A DNA stretch of 64,000 nucleotides. Source: Manis javanica (taxonomy: Eukaryota > Chordata > Mammalia > Pholidota > Manidae). Below are positions 1-10,830 of the stretch, piece after piece. Under the pieces are notes generated by a model, which was not told the DNA's origin, made no database searches, and saw only the letters and a program-made list of their open reading frames with translations. How positions within the stretch are numbered: the first letter of the stretch is position 1; the number at the start of each line of letters is the position of its first letter. The stretch is taken from the NCBI RefSeq assembly GCF_040802235.1, contig NC_133163.1, forward strand, positions 41,808,501-41,872,500, written 5' to 3'. A program made the translations under genes and the position numbers.

Positions 1-1483
1 GTGTCCTTACCATACTTAGAAATAATTTATATAAAACAAATTCCTAAGATATACAGATCCTCATAGCCTAGTCTCAATTTTCTGGAATACAGATGACTTC
101 AAAATGTATCTCTAGTTTTTTAGTCAAGACTTCCCTTACCAGTTTTTTACACCAATCAAAATGCAATTATGCAAAAGAGGATGAGAAAAACAGTAACTTT
201 CCCAAGTCTTTCTCCAGCTCCTTGGTCTAAGAGCCTTTCTTTATAAACAGGAAGAAAATACGTCAATTTTTTTCTTGACTTGGACTCTCTTCTGAACTCT
301 CAAACTTTGCACACAATGACAAATACACTTCAGACTGAAATTAACAGCCTTACTTCTATTACAGTATCAGATACTGACAGCTTCTAAGTACCAAAATCTC
401 TAACATTTAAACACAAAATAAGGTAGCTTCATTACAAATCCTGTAAGAGAACTTAAATTTTTTTTTGCTCAAAAATTCTTAAATATTTCATTAGAAATTA
501 GAAATCCATGTACTTTCTTTCTACCACTCAGAAGATGACACACAAAAATGAACATTTACATATTTATTCACTAACTGTTGAGGGCCTGCTATGTTCTAAG
601 CCATGCAAAAACAAATAATCTCCACCCTCATGAAATTTCCATAATCATATAGGTACTAGTAGAAAGTGGAAAAATGCTACATTTACATGTGAACTTTTCT
701 AAATTTTGGAAACATGACCCTACTCCATAAGTTTTCACTGTAATGAAAAAATTGAGCTCGTATACCAACACCATTTGTTTAGTAGTCCTGAAAAAAATTC
801 TTTAAGAGATATGAATGAGATGTTATGAAATAAATTCTTTTATTTATCCCAAAGCTGCTTTAGATTCAAAAAGACTATATTCATCTAATGGTTGCAAAAT
901 TTCCTCAGTAAAACATTCTAATTTTGACAGCTGATAATTTAATCACAATGTTAAGAGTGGTGCCAGGGAATCATATTAGTGCAGTACTTTAAACAATGAA
1001 AGACAGAGTAAAGGGGTTGAGTCCACCAGGGAAATATCTTACTGATCCTACACTTTTTGGAGTGTGGCAGCAGAAGAGAAAACTAAAAAAATATCCCTGA
1101 AATGAACATATGATGGACTGCATAGGATATTTAAAACATGAGATAATAAAAGATGACAAGGTCACAAGGAAAACAATATAAATCAAGAATGTGAAAAAGG
1201 AAAATGGGCTAGCAAATATAATTTGGGTTTATACACTACATTTGAGACATGGTAGAATGTCTAAGTGGATAATCCTGAAATCAACTGAAAAAACAGGACT
1301 GAGATCCACAGAAAGATCTGTCCTAAAAAGAGATACGGAAATGACTAAAAAACTGAAATTATTTTACGGCAATATTATTTTGTGCCAAAGTAATGTAACA
1401 AACTTAATTACCAAAAATACAGAAAATGAGATATTTAATACCTGGTTGAAACATGCTAATTTCAAATAAAACAATGTTCTTAC
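1..1483 (-). other. PSMA3: PSMA3 intron 2 (partial)
   Basis: AT-rich intronic sequence downstream (in gene sense) of PSMA3 exon 2, running off the left edge. I searched for the next PSMA3 coding exon and did not find it, so it lies outside the window. The only hint of a repeat is a degenerate stretch near 555-640 that resembles an ancient mammalian repeat. The short open frames here have no recognisable homology. Confidence 0.7.
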
Positions 1484-1566
1484 CTACTATTTTCCACAGC
1501 CTTCATAGCATATTCAACTTGAAAAACTCTTCCATCAGGAGAGAATGTAGAGGCTGACAGGTCATA
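1484..1566 (-). CDS. PSMA3: PSMA3 coding exon 2
   Basis: 83 nt, 27 codons plus two bases (AG) of a split codon. The acceptor AG is at 1568-1567 and the donor GTAAGA starts at 1483. It carries the alpha-subunit signature with FSPDGRVFQVEYA. Confidence 0.95.
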
Positions 1567-4047
1567 CTAGGAAGAAAAAGGCAACAATAAGCTTATAACA
1601 ACGTATCTTTGGCAATAATACCTACGGTTTTTTATAAGTGGCTTACACATCAGAAATGTGTGTTAAATCACAACAAAGATTTTGTTTTGAAGAGGAAGAG
1701 GAAGCATGTCAGAGCAGCAACAGCCATTAAGGGAAAAGTTACATACTTTAGATTTCTGCTACTGAAAAGCAATAGATACAAGTCCTAGGTAAAGTCAGAA
1801 CCTAGGTAAAGCTCATTAAAAAAAAAAAATTACTGTGGTACGGTAGAAACAGAAATGCAGTGAGAACTTTTTAATTCATAGCTGTGGCACTAATAAACTG
1901 AAGAACTTTGGACAAATCATTTATCATTCAAACATTAAATAAACATCTATTAAATGTTAGTCACTTTAAGAAACAACAAAGAATACTCATTCTTTAAGTC
2001 CTTCATTTTCAAACCAGACCAGGCACAGACCTAGATGCTGGAGATATAGCAGTAAACCAGAAAAAGGACTGATGAACATAAGACAGGATGAAATGATAGT
2101 CTGAGGGACTACCACAGACTACCTGATCAGGGAGAGCCTTGCTGGAGCAGTTATATTTAGCTATTGAGACTGAGGAAGACCTAAATAACAAGTCACTAGC
2201 GATTAAGGGATATGGAGGAGGAGCTGTCCTGGCATTTGACATAAAGATCTTAGGGTAGAAATTAGCCTAGCATAATCAAGGAAAAGAAATAAGACCACTG
2301 TGTCTTGAGCACTCAAGTGGTAGACGAGTAAAGCTGTATCATTGGCAAGTGAGGGTCAAACTATGTTGAGTCTTCTAGGCTGGAATAGAAGGTTTGTGTT
2401 TTATTCTAAGTGCAGTAGGAAGTCATTGGAGTTTAAACAGGGAAAGGGATATGATCCAATACTTCAGAAACATTTATCTGGAAAATGAATTGTAAAAGGA
2501 ACATGGGGGAAGCAGAGATCAGGTGTCCCAAAGGTGGAGGCTTAGACTAGAGGAAAAGAGATGGAAGGTGGTATCTTTTGACAGTGGTCAAAAACAATTG
2601 CCAATGGATTGGCTCTAAGAGTAAAGTAAAAAAGAAATTAAAGGTGCATTTTGTTTTTGTTTTTCATTTCAGAAACCAGAATTGGACCATTCATTGAGCT
2701 GAACATTGTAGGAGATGCAAAACAGCAACTGGGAGAAGGAAACTGGAAAGCTCTACTTTGGACATGTAGTTTGAAAGGCCTGTTAAACAATCAAGTGAAG
2801 AGTAATGTCAAACAAGTTTTCCTATCTGGAGTTGTTGGGAGAAGTGAAGACAGGAGATAAGCCTTCAGCAGTAGTGCTTCCTGAGTTTGCTGATCTGTTA
2901 AACGTGAGATCCTGTACCATTGTAATACCAAAATAGCTCACATAGTTATTATATTATTAAGTATTTGTAAAGGGTTTGTAGAGGGAAACACTTAAAGATA
3001 GTATTAATGTAGTTGCAAAGTTAATTTCCTACAACACGCATTTTTGGGGATCTAATCCAAAAACAGTATAACAGCCTTAGCAACTCAGAATGGATTAAAC
3101 CATTCCAAACATAAGCTGCCTATTAATAAATTCGGAAAACCAGTATTTGGGCTTAATGCAGAGTATCAAAATCCTGCTGAACAGAAGAAATAGATGAAAT
3201 GGGAACCCATTATTCACTGCCTCTAGTGCACACAAGCAATAAATAGTTCTAAACAAAAAAACTGTATTTTTGATTTGGAGAAATGACATAAAAGAAGCAA
3301 AAGACTGAATATACGCAGTACGTTTAACAACGGAAAATTGTAAGCCGAAAGAGTTAATAATTAAGTCCCAACTCCAAAATCAATGGTCAATTAAGTCGTA
3401 AGTTAAGTTCCCAGCTAGTCAATTAAATGTTAAGGTACTGATACCTCAGAATGCTGTGAAGTAATTTACACAGGAAAAGTTGGACAAGGAAAGTCGGATT
3501 CTTCAGATTTCGCTTTTCATACTATTTTTCTTAATTAGGTCTGCTCGGATAGGGTTTCTAGAGTGAGGGGTCTGTCAATACACTTAAAGGGAAGAAGGAG
3601 AAGGCCCCATGAGTCAGCAGCAGCCGAGGAACCGCAAAGGCGGTCCACGGCGAGCTGCGTCCCGGGCCTTGGGAATCTCAGGCCGCCTCGCCTCAGGGGC
3701 TCTCAAGATGCTATCTACAGCCAAAACCATCGCACACTACTTCCACTTTCGGTTTCCCTAAGCAGCTAAAGAAAGTGACTCAGCAATGAAAGCTGCTCCA
3801 AGTTTTACCGCTGCGCCGACAGGCCCGCTACACCTGTGCTGAAAAGCTTCAGGGCCACCGTCACCACAATCGCAGGCCCAGAAATTCTCACAGGAAAGAC
3901 CGCTGGTCACAACCGGCCGAAGGCAGGCCCAGCGCACCCCAAGTCAGCGCACCGCAGGCGGGCTGTCCCAGTTCCCTTCAGCTAATCCTCCGGCTAGACC
4001 ACTGCACCGACAGACGACGAACTCACCCCGGTGCCGATAGAACTCAT
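1484..4047 (-). CDS. PSMA3: PSMA3, 20S proteasome subunit alpha type-3 (5' part, two exons)
   Basis: Partial gene, join(1484..1566, 4027..4047) on the minus strand. Exon 1 encodes MSSIGTG. Exon 2 encodes 27 residues beginning YDLSASTFSPDGRVFQVEYA, the N-terminal signature of proteasome alpha subunits (the F-S-P-x-G-R-x-x-Q-V-E-Y-A core is visible). The family protein is a non-catalytic subunit of the outer alpha ring of the 20S core, whose N-terminal tails form the substrate gate; it acts in cytosol and nucleus. The start is fixed by the MSSIGTG N-terminus and a purine at -3. Both splice donors are GT (GTGAGT, GTAAGA) and the exon 2 acceptor is AG. About 34 of roughly 255 residues are in the window; the rest lies to the left. 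Identity is near certain because these residues match the family sequence I know. Confidence 0.95.
1567..4026 (-). other. PSMA3: PSMA3 intron 1
   Basis: Intron of 2460 bp with GTGAGT donor and CTAG acceptor. Roughly 1990-2560 contains phrases typical of a very old dispersed mammalian repeat (a 'caggcac...agatgctggagatatagcagt' type stretch) that I cannot assign to a family. The part above about 3600 is GC-rich and belongs to the CpG island. I see no other exon or RNA gene. Confidence 0.7.
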
Positions 4048-4340
4048 GGCGCAAAAATCAGCGGGATTCGTAAGGTTGCCAGGCCTAAAGCACACCCCCT
4101 ACCCAGCAGCACGCACACTAGTAACGGGCTCTTTCATTGGCTGCTCTTGTTACCAATAGCCTTCTTCTCTGCAGCTCGTTCTTCAGTCTTCAGCCCGCGG
4201 AACAGAGGATTGTGGGAAAAGGCTGGGCTTGGGCGTGAAAGGAGCGTGGAGAGCGAGGCGCCTGTGCGGAAGCAACGGGGGTGGACGAAAGGGAACCGGG
4301 CGTCGCTTCCACGATTGCGGTTCTCAGTGTCGCTGACTCC
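3600..4340. promoter_or_regulatory. CpG-rich PSMA3 promoter region
   Basis: A GC- and CpG-rich interval in otherwise AT-rich DNA, spanning PSMA3 exon 1 and about 300 bp upstream. Two CCAAT boxes lie upstream of the start codon: ATTGG at 4136-4140 (CCAAT on the minus strand) and CCAAT at 4153-4157 (plus strand), 17 bp apart on opposite strands, an arrangement often bound by NF-Y. I see no TATA box at a useful distance. The transcription start is inferred to lie between 4048 and about 4130. Confidence 0.7.
4027..4047 (-). CDS. PSMA3: PSMA3 coding exon 1
   Basis: 21 coding bases, ATG at 4047-4045 to the GGG codon ending at 4027, followed by GTGAGT. Seven residues, MSSIGTG. The next exon starts in phase 0 with TAT (Tyr). 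Confidence 0.93.
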
Positions 4341-4344
4341 CGTC

Positions 4345-7300
4345 GAGTCACCAAATTAAGGAACTGTTCCATTTCTAAATTTTGAATAGATAGCTCTCCC
4401 ACGTGTTTTAAAATAAAAGTATAAAGACCCTCTTTAAAATGGAAGGTGCTATCTATAAAATCAAGTTATTTGAAGATTATGGAGATTGCTGGTTTAGTAT
4501 GCCTCTGTATGCTTTTATTGTTTGTTGTGTTACAAGTTCTAGTTTTCCGGTCTTTCACTAAGAAAGATGTTTGTACTTAAGACATACGTACTCTGCCTTT
4601 TATGAAATTGCTTTAAATGTTGAAACTATATGGATTAAGCTAATAATTTGCTTACATACCTTTCTTATTAGCCCTGTAATTTAACAAAGCTGTTAGCATT
4701 TTGAAAGCATGTGAACTTACATTCAACCACACATAAAAACTGAGAATTCATTCATCAACAATTTATCGAGTATCTTCTGTGTGCAAGGCATTGCCCTAAG
4801 GTCCAGGAGCCACAACAGTGAGCAAAACAGATAAAGGTCCCTGTCTAGGTATCACCTTCAAGAGCAGGTCGGTAGTTTATCGAAGCATTAGTACCCTTTG
4901 TGTGAGGCTAACCCCGTTTAGGAGAATTAAGGGTTAAGACTGATTCAAGATACTTACCTCTAATATGTCCCAAGTTGTCGTTAAACACTGCTGATAAAAC
5001 GGTGAGTGACTTTCTGAATGGGTGAGGTTTAAACTGGAATTTGGGATTGTTACAGGAATATAAACTTGGCTTGTAGGAACCGTCAGTTCGGTGTGGTTTG
5101 TCATAGTGATTAAGTGGGGGAGGGTGACAGGAAGTGAAATCAGAGAGGTGGACATGGGGTCCAGATCTTTACAGTGGTTTGGACTTTGATTGTAAATGAA
5201 AGGTCATCAGTATTTTTTTTTTAACTGCTAAATAGTTCAGGGTGTATTTCCCTAAAGTAAACATTACATATCCACCATACGATTTCTGAAAATCAGAAAA
5301 CAGTATTATTTTCTAATCTACAGACTTTATTTAGTTTTTGGCAATTCTGTCAATAATGCCCTTCATAGCAAAAGAAAATCCAAGATATATTTGCATTCAT
5401 TTGTCATGACTAGCCTCGTTTAGTCTGGAAAATAGTTGCTTAATATTTCTTTAGGCATTAACATTTTTGAAGAATGTATTTTGTAGGATAGTCTTCAATT
5501 TAGGTTTGTATAATTTTTTTCGTGGTTAGGTGATGCATTTTTGGCAAGAATGCCACAAAAGTAACCTTGTATTTATATTAGAGCATTATAGTAGAATAGG
5601 AGGCACATAATGCCAGTTTGTTCCAATACTGAATGGTGTTAATTTCCATCACTTGCTTAAGATTTCTCCAGTTTGAAGTGTCTGTTTTTCCTTTTGTAAT
5701 TAATAATATCCTATGAGAAAATACATTGAGACTATGTAAATATCCTGCTACTCCTCAACATTTCATCCACTAATTATAATATCTGATGATTCTTATTTGA
5801 ATCCATTATTATAATGGTTGCCAAATGTCGATTTTATAATTCCATCATTCCTTCCACATTTATTTTTGGCTTTCTACTAAAGGTCATCAGTAGTTTTTTA
5901 ATCAGAATTATATGATCTAAGTTATTAAACGATCTCTCTTGCTTATATGTGAAGACTGATAGATCAGAGTAAGAATAAAAGCATGGAGAATGGCAGGAAA
6001 GCTATTCTAGTCCTGTAAGCAAGCAGTAATGGAGAGTGATTTGGAGGAGTGTGGTGGCAGTGGCGGTGGAAATGTATGGATGGATTTCAAATATGTAAGG
6101 CTTGCTGAAAAACTGGAAATAGAACAAAAGGGAGGAAGAATTTCAGTTGCTTCCTGCTAATGAGGTATTACAATTAATGGTTAGTTTCTATTCTTAAACA
6201 AATGGATACATAAAGGATTTGAATTTACTTGGAAGACTAGCCATTTAATTTGTTTGTTAAAGTATTCTATTGAATTTTTTCATGAGAGGATCCTGATTTA
6301 GAACAGAGTAGGCCAAAAAGTTGCTGGAGTTTATAAAAAGTCATAGTTATAGGAGGGTTCACCTTGAAGGTAAGTTACAAGTACTTTAAACTTGTTTAGT
6401 GTTCTAGTTACACTTCTAATTAACTTTACTACTTGTGTGTGATAAACACTGTATGAGTGCCTAATGCCTTCCAGATATTCATGAATAATTAAGAATTTGG
6501 AACTCTTTCTGAACTATCAGATGAACTGCCTATTTCGGGTCTTGATTATTGATTTATTGATTTATCCTGTATTTGAAAGAATGGTTTGAATTGTGGTCTC
6601 AGGTTCTTGATTATTTGCCTGATTGATTAGAAAACTGAAAAGGTGTGGGTATGGATTTGTTTGTTTAAATTACTCCGAATTATTTTTGGAAGTAGTTGCC
6701 TATAAAATCATCTTTCTTATAGGTTGACAAGCGTTTTGAAGTTATGAATCTGTTTTATTCTATTAGAATATTTAACAGTGCTTTGCACATGGTAGGTACT
6801 TTAAAAATGTGTTGAAAATGCAAATAAACACACCCATTTCCTAGTTACTGTCCGTCAAGTTAGAAAATAAAAATAAATAAACCAGAGTTTGCAATTGAAA
6901 GAAAATGTTAGTGAATAATTGTATTAGTATTTTAAGTTTGAAATTTTTAAATATTCTCTTAAGTCCTTGCTCTGCTTTGAGAATTCTAAACATATACTAT
7001 TATTTTATGCCATATCTTACTATTTTTTAAAATTAAGTAGCTCAGGAAATGAGAATGACCAATGTGTTTAACTTCTAAACACTGTATTTTAGGGATAGCC
7101 TCCTAAGAATTCTTTGTTTTTCTCTGGTTTATAATTAGGCTTTTGCTTACAGTTCTGACCAACAGGATAGATACCAACCACAGCACAGAAATACGCGGAG
7201 TTCCTTATCTAGAGAAGTTCACTAATATCTCAGAACAGTTAAATTTCCATAGGAAATTATTCCATTGTGTCATAATTTGATCAAAATCCGTTCTTCTCCT

Positions 7301-7912
7301 TCCTCGTAGAATTAAAATTATAAGGTTCAGTGACTCTGTCATCCTTTCCTCCTAGCTTCTATCATTTGTGTTGGATGGGGATATCCTCTGAGGGGGCCTA
7401 TCAATTGTCAGGTAGTTACCTGGAGGAGGCCTTATTTTACTGGAAAGAGAATCCCCTTCCTCAATTTAACTTACCTTGGTTAGACTCCTATTAAAAGAAA
7501 ATAGCTAAGCTCTGCCGTTCTTCAGTTTAACTTATTTCTTAAACGTTGTTCTTTGTTTTTTTTTAATGCTGCCTGCTTCCAAAATTGCAGGAATTCAGTA
7601 AGCTATTTGATAGAAGGGGTATAGACTTGAGACTTGTTTAGGTACAGAAGATAACATATTGGGTAGTAAATATTTTTAAACACTTTAGAAAAAAAGATTC
7701 AGTGACACTGCTTGTGTAAGTTTTCAGTGATCTTGGGATACACACACAATGAAAATTATGAATTCTAAGAACAATTAAATGTTTTAAAGAATTCTTTAAA
7801 ATAATTTGAAAGTGTGTATTTCATACTACGATAAATTACTTTGTGAGAATGTGCAGACTGAGTATACGTAAACAGTCACCAAGGGTGGGAAAAAAAAGGC
7901 CAGTTCTCAAGC
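4345..7912. other. Intergenic DNA upstream of PSMA3
   Basis: AT-rich, with no gene that I recognise. Roughly 4745-4865 (a '...tgtgcaaggcattgccctaagg...' stretch) and 5885-6130 look like highly diverged ancient mammalian repeats, plus sense, family unsure (L2/MIR era). The remainder shows nothing I can name. Confidence 0.5.
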
Positions 7913-7985
7913 GCCCGGCTAGCTCAGTCGGTAGAGCATGGGACTCTTAATCCCAGGGTCGTGGGTTCGAGCCCCACGTTGGGCG
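7913..7985 (+). tRNA. tRNA-Lys (anticodon CTT)
   Basis: 73-nt cloverleaf. The acceptor stem pairs 7913-7919 (GCCCGGC) with 7978-7984 (GTTGGGC), including G-T pairs, with G as discriminator base. The anticodon arm TGGGA/TCCCA closes a seven-base loop at 7944-7950 with anticodon CTT at 7946-7948. The T-arm has GGTTCGAGCCC. The A box (TAGCTCAGTCGG, 7920-7931) and B box (7964-7974) are intact, and TTTT at 7995-7998 can end RNA polymerase III transcription about ten bases after the gene. There is no intron and no CCA, and I see no mismatch that would mark it as a SINE relic or pseudogene. It decodes AAG. From memory, a tRNA-Lys-CTT gene also lies between ACTR10 and PSMA3 in human. Confidence 0.96.
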
Positions 7986-7994
7986 GAGTGTGCA

Positions 7995-7998
7995 TTTT
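7995..7998 (+). terminator. RNA polymerase III terminator of tRNA-Lys
   Basis: Run of four T on the sense strand, ten bases past the mature tRNA 3' end, the first such run after the gene. Confidence 0.7.
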
Positions 7999-9500
7999 GG
8001 AACTTGAAGAACCTCATTTTCCTTAAAACGTTTTTAAGGTGTCCTGGAGGAGTTGTAACTAAGGTGGATTCTTTACACCAAATTAAATACTTTCAGAATT
8101 AACCAAATCTCTGGAAAAAAAGACCTTTGCAAACGAAACAAGTATCAAACTGCGCCTGCGCTCTTAGGAATCTTTGTTCCTAGTCCTTCCCGTGATCCCT
8201 CCCCAACCTAATCAAAGCACCGGGAAAACTGAAAGACCGTTGTTTACAGTTTAGACTGGTTTTCTGTTACTAAGTATACTTGCGAAGTTGCTAGCAGAGG
8301 ACAAATTTTGCTTTTATTAGAACAAAATTATGAACTCCAATTTTGGCAGCTTTTCTAAAACTTAAGAGATCCTATGTAAAAGTATTTGGGGGAGCGGAGG
8401 ACTTCGAAGAAAATGCCTTTGCTTATTTTACTTTTTCTTTATTTTGTCAATACAGGGCCTGTCCCGGGCGGGAGAGAGTATTTCCTGGAGAAATATATAG
8501 TGAGAAATGTTTCTTTTTGTTATCTATACAACCAGTGCACACATCAAGTTTTTGTCCATTGTTCTTGGGACTACACTTGGGATCTATCCATACAATTGGG
8601 CTGGATATTAGGAACTTAATATTTTGGTAAAGGTGAGACTCTGAGGCAAAAGCGCAAAAGAACTGAGATGTGCAATTCCGGATGGGGAATTAGGAATTTG
8701 CAGGAGGCAAGATTCCCGCCTCCCTTCGTCTTCACTGAAAAATTTGAAGTCATGAGAAAGAACTTCCACTTGCATCCGCTGCACCACATCCAGGCTTGTT
8801 TCCGGATCTCACTCACCCGACAAGTAGGCAAAGATCCACGCTCCTACCTCTAGCCAACCTTACCCTAAAGCGCTGGTTCCTATGCTTCCACGTGTTATCC
8901 ACCAGCTTGCTTTCTACTAAATGATCAATTTCTCTCTCCTTGATTCTTCCCTTCAACATACAATCACGCTGTTATTTCTCTACCTTAAAACAAAAACTTT
9001 GACCTAGTTTCCCTGAAGACTACCATTCTGTTTCTCTGTTCCCCCTTGGAGCAAGTCACCCATCCCCGCCCCCAGTCTGCTGTGCTCACTATTCCTCTCC
9101 ATCAGTCTCTTAACCCTGACAATGCCCTTACAGCCAAAGACCAACAAACCAAACCAAAATCAAAAACGCACTCGCAGTTGAACATGTTTGGTTTATTATT
9201 CATTGACGCAAAGAACTGAGGGGTGTCTTAGTACGAGGGTGTACAAGCTAGGATTTGGGCTTTCGTTTGGGGACGGTCTAAAGAATTGAGGGCATCTTTT
9301 GGATTTGGGTTCTCGGAAAGCAAGGTCAATTCTATGATCTTAAACCTTAACTGTAGGGAAAGCAGACTTTTAAGAGGGGAAAAGCTGAAATTGGTAAAGT
9401 GCGGCACTCTTTTAGCAAGAGGGAATGTTTCGAATTGAATAATGAGCTTATTTAAAGTGAATGTTCTGTGAGATGCCAATCACAGGCCCAGGCCTCCTGC
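7999..9500. other. Intergenic DNA, no feature recognised
   Basis: No gene or repeat that I can name. Overlapping open frames of 60-95 codons at 8343-8853 have no recognisable domain, no consistent coding character and no splice context, so I treat them as chance. Confidence 0.5.
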
Positions 9501-9504
9501 ACTC

Positions 9505-10090
9505 CTGATCGACTGTAAATGGGGGATTCCCACAATCTTCTCTTTGGGTTTTTGGTAATTACCTAGAATAGCTCACAGAACTCAGGAGGTTTACTAATTC
9601 CTGCTTATTTTAAAGGATACAACTCGGGAACAACCAAATGGAAGAGCTGCATAAAGCAAGGTCTGGGACAGGAGCACAGAGCTTCCATGTTCTCTCTCGG
9701 CATGCCACCACCCCAGCACCTGGATGTGTTCACTACCCTGTTAGCTCTCTGAACCGTGTGGTTTAGGAATTTTTATGGAGGCTTCACGGTGTAGGCACGA
9801 TTATCAACTCAATTTCCAGCCCCTCTCCTCTCCCTGGAGGATGGGAGGGGAAAGAAGGGGTGGTTAAAAGTTTTAAGCTTCTCACCGGCTTTCTGGTGGT
9901 CTGCCTCATCCAGAAGCTAACTAGGAGCCCACCAGGAGTCACCTCATTAGAATGAGACACTCCTGTTACTCAGGAAATTCTAAGGGATTTAGGAACTCCG
10001 TGTTAGATGCTCCTAACATCCCCATCACTCAGGAAATAACAAGAGTTTTAGGAGCTCTGTCAGGAACTGGGACAGAAACAAATATATTTT
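9505..10090 (-). repeat. Old ERVL-type LTR (MLT2-like), minus sense
   Basis: The sequence follows, in plus-strand order, phrases of an old mammalian LTR in reverse orientation: a 'ggattcccacaatcttctctttgggtttttgg' type start, 'atagctcacagaactcagg', 'gttttaggagctctgtcaggaactgggaca' near the end. Assignment to the ERVL/MLT2 group is from memory and not certain. It is highly diverged, with no retroviral coding sequence attached. A 126-codon open frame starting at 9952 runs out of it and is not a gene. Confidence 0.5.
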
Positions 10091-10330
10091 GCCACACCTG
10101 CCTCAAGTCTTTGCTCATCACTAAAAAAGCCCAACCCATCACTGGCAACTCCTCCATCTACTTCCCCTACACATTAGTCCCACAGAAGATACCATCTTGC
10201 GACTTACTTTCCTACCTGACTCTTACTTTCTCCCTCCCCCTTGGAATGGCAGACTTTCTTTGTTCCTTAATGTACCTCAAGCACCAAACTTATTTGGTGA
10301 TGTTCAATGAATATGCTGAACTATTGAATT

Positions 10331-10345
10331 AAGAAGGGTGTGTTA
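10331..10345. repeat. Target-site duplication, left copy
   Basis: AAGAAGGGTGTGTTA, 15 bp, identical to 10822-10836. It brackets the retrocopy between them. Confidence 0.85.
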
Positions 10346-10558
10346 CTAAACTATGTTTTCTACCTTTATCTTGCATCTACCTACCACTTCAGCATTTTAT
10401 TAAAAATAAAAATAATAATAATAATAGAGGGAGAAATGTGGGATCAACATATAAATCAAGTACAAAAATCAAACGAATATTCATATTTGACCTGATTGTT
10501 TATAGGTCATAATGCGTGATCAAAACCGAAAGTTTCTGTGATGAATGCCCTTGTACTG

Positions 10559-10615
10559 TTCACCATGTAAGAATTTATTCACTATGTAAGAATTCGTTCA
10601 CCATGTAAGAACTTG
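10559..10615 (+). repeat. Three tandem 19-bp units in the LTR-like U3
   Basis: Units at 10559-10577, 10578-10596 and 10597-10615 share TTCAC(C/T)ATGTAAGAA and differ mainly in the last four bases. Such repeats often act as enhancer units in LTR U3 regions; that role is inferred here. Confidence 0.85.
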
Positions 10616-10735
10616 TTCGTTATGCTTCAGAAGATTGGAGACTGACGAGAATTAGGCTTGAGATGGATTAATGATTGTACATTGAGCATTGACCCCCCTA
10701 TACAGAATTTTATTGTTGTTAACAACCATTTGATC

Positions 10736-10741
10736 AATAAA
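10736..10741 (+). promoter_or_regulatory. Polyadenylation signal of the retrocopied LTR
   Basis: AATAAA, 19 bases before the start of the A-rich tail at 10760, a normal signal-to-cleavage distance. Confidence 0.75.
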
Positions 10742-10830
10742 TATGAGAGATGCCCTCTCAAAAAAAAATAAAAAATAAAAATAAATAAATAAATAAAATT
10801 TGAAGAATTAAAAAAAAAAAAAAGAAGGGT

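Larger units (their letters stand above)
10346..10821 (+). mobile_element. Poly(A)-tailed retrocopy of an ERV 3' end (polypurine tract + LTR U3/R)
   Basis: A ~476-bp insert bounded by perfect 15-bp target-site duplications and ending in an A-rich tail (10760-10821). Inside it, a polypurine run at 10426-10436 (AGAGGGAGAAA) is followed at once by TGTGGGATC, as expected at a polypurine tract/LTR boundary. Three 19-bp tandem units follow (10559-10615), then AATAAA at 10736-10741, 19 bases before the tail. There is no coding sequence. Seen: duplications, tail, signal, tandem units. Inferred: an L1-type machinery copied the polyadenylated 3' end of an endogenous retrovirus transcript. It could instead be a short non-autonomous retroposon of its own family. 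Confidence 0.7.

Noticed and set aside
3563-4402. Short open frames around the PSMA3 promoter as extra genes
   Set aside because: They lie in a CpG island on both strands and overlap PSMA3 exon 1 and promoter sequence, without homology.
7900-7998. tRNA-like sequence as the head of a tRNA-derived SINE
   Set aside because: No SINE body or poly(A) follows it; the cloverleaf and terminator are intact, so it is a genuine tRNA gene.
8343-8853. Overlapping small open frames after the tRNA gene
   Set aside because: Three frames overlap on both strands, with no splice context or recognised protein; consistent with chance.
9952-10332. 126-codon open frame that might be a small gene
   Set aside because: It starts inside an old LTR, ends at the retrocopy duplication, and shows no domain or coding bias.
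10559-10615. Short regular repeats that could be read as a CRISPR-like array
   Set aside because: The units are contiguous without spacers, lie inside a retroposon, and the host is a mammal.
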